Assembly: GCA_021151685.1 (NCBI GenBank)
Contig: JAGKWS010000040.1
Location: 1 to 32,261, forward strand
Source of the DNA: Chitinophagaceae bacterium
GTDB lineage: Bacteria; Bacteroidota; Bacteroidia; Chitinophagales; Chitinophagaceae
Length of the DNA stretch: 32,261 nucleotides
Reading direction: 5' to 3'
Of this stretch, positions 32,243-32,261 are shown piece after piece. How positions within the stretch are numbered: position 1 is the first letter of the stretch; each line of letters opens with the position of its first letter. The translations under genes were made by a program, and so were the position numbers. The notes under the pieces were generated by a model. The model saw only the letters and a list, made by a program, of their open reading frames with translations, made no database searches and was not told the DNA's origin.

Positions 32243-32261
32243 GTATAGTATTTGCTGTATT

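Overview
The window looks like chromosomal DNA of a member of the Bacteroidota, probably from the Chitinophagales. Evidence: two secreted proteins end in type IX secretion (T9SS) sorting domains; many starts are preceded by the Bacteroidota -7 element TAnnTTTG with no Shine-Dalgarno sequence; and the protein families (LytS/LytTR two-component pair with TPRs, ThuA lipoprotein, YbiT-like ABC-F, TIGR04222 membrane protein) are typical of that phylum. The genus was not determined. I saw no rRNA, tRNA, CRISPR array, insertion sequence or phage gene.

Layout. Positions 1-3071 (minus) hold a TIGR04222-type membrane protein cut by the window edge and a GT-C/TPR membrane protein. metG follows (plus), then a small YqaE/Pmp3-like membrane protein, a convergent secreted BNR-propeller protein, and the groES-groEL operon, which has a sigma-54-like promoter candidate. 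At 10400-13000 lie a secreted protein of unknown function (plus) and a ThuA/DUF1579 lipoprotein pair (minus). At 13354-16007 a LytS-type histidine kinase and a LytTR response regulator overlap by 4 nt. The kinase has Gln where the family normally has its phospho-accepting His.

Positions 16248-25673 are one long minus-strand run of seven genes. The first five in transcription order (SWIM zinc finger, DUF5691, MoxR-like AAA+ ATPase, DUF5682, VWA) are tightly packed and resemble the uncharacterised E. coli yehL/M/P/Q neighbourhood. They probably form an ATPase/VWA metal-dependent machine of unknown role and are the best candidate here for an undescribed system. After a 68-nt gap come a secreted carboxypeptidase-regulatory-like protein and a T9SS-exported SpoIID-like (peptidoglycan-lytic) protein, coupled by a 4-nt overlap.

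From 26011 to the end are a small lipoprotein, a HEAT-repeat protein, a divergently transcribed ABC-F ATPase with one degenerate ATP site, a MocR-type GntR/aminotransferase regulator and a T9SS-sorted secreted protein. A strong promoter at the right edge points out of the window. Strong hairpin terminators separate most units. Start codons were often moved downstream of the longest possible ORF, using signal peptides, overlaps with neighbours and -7 elements.
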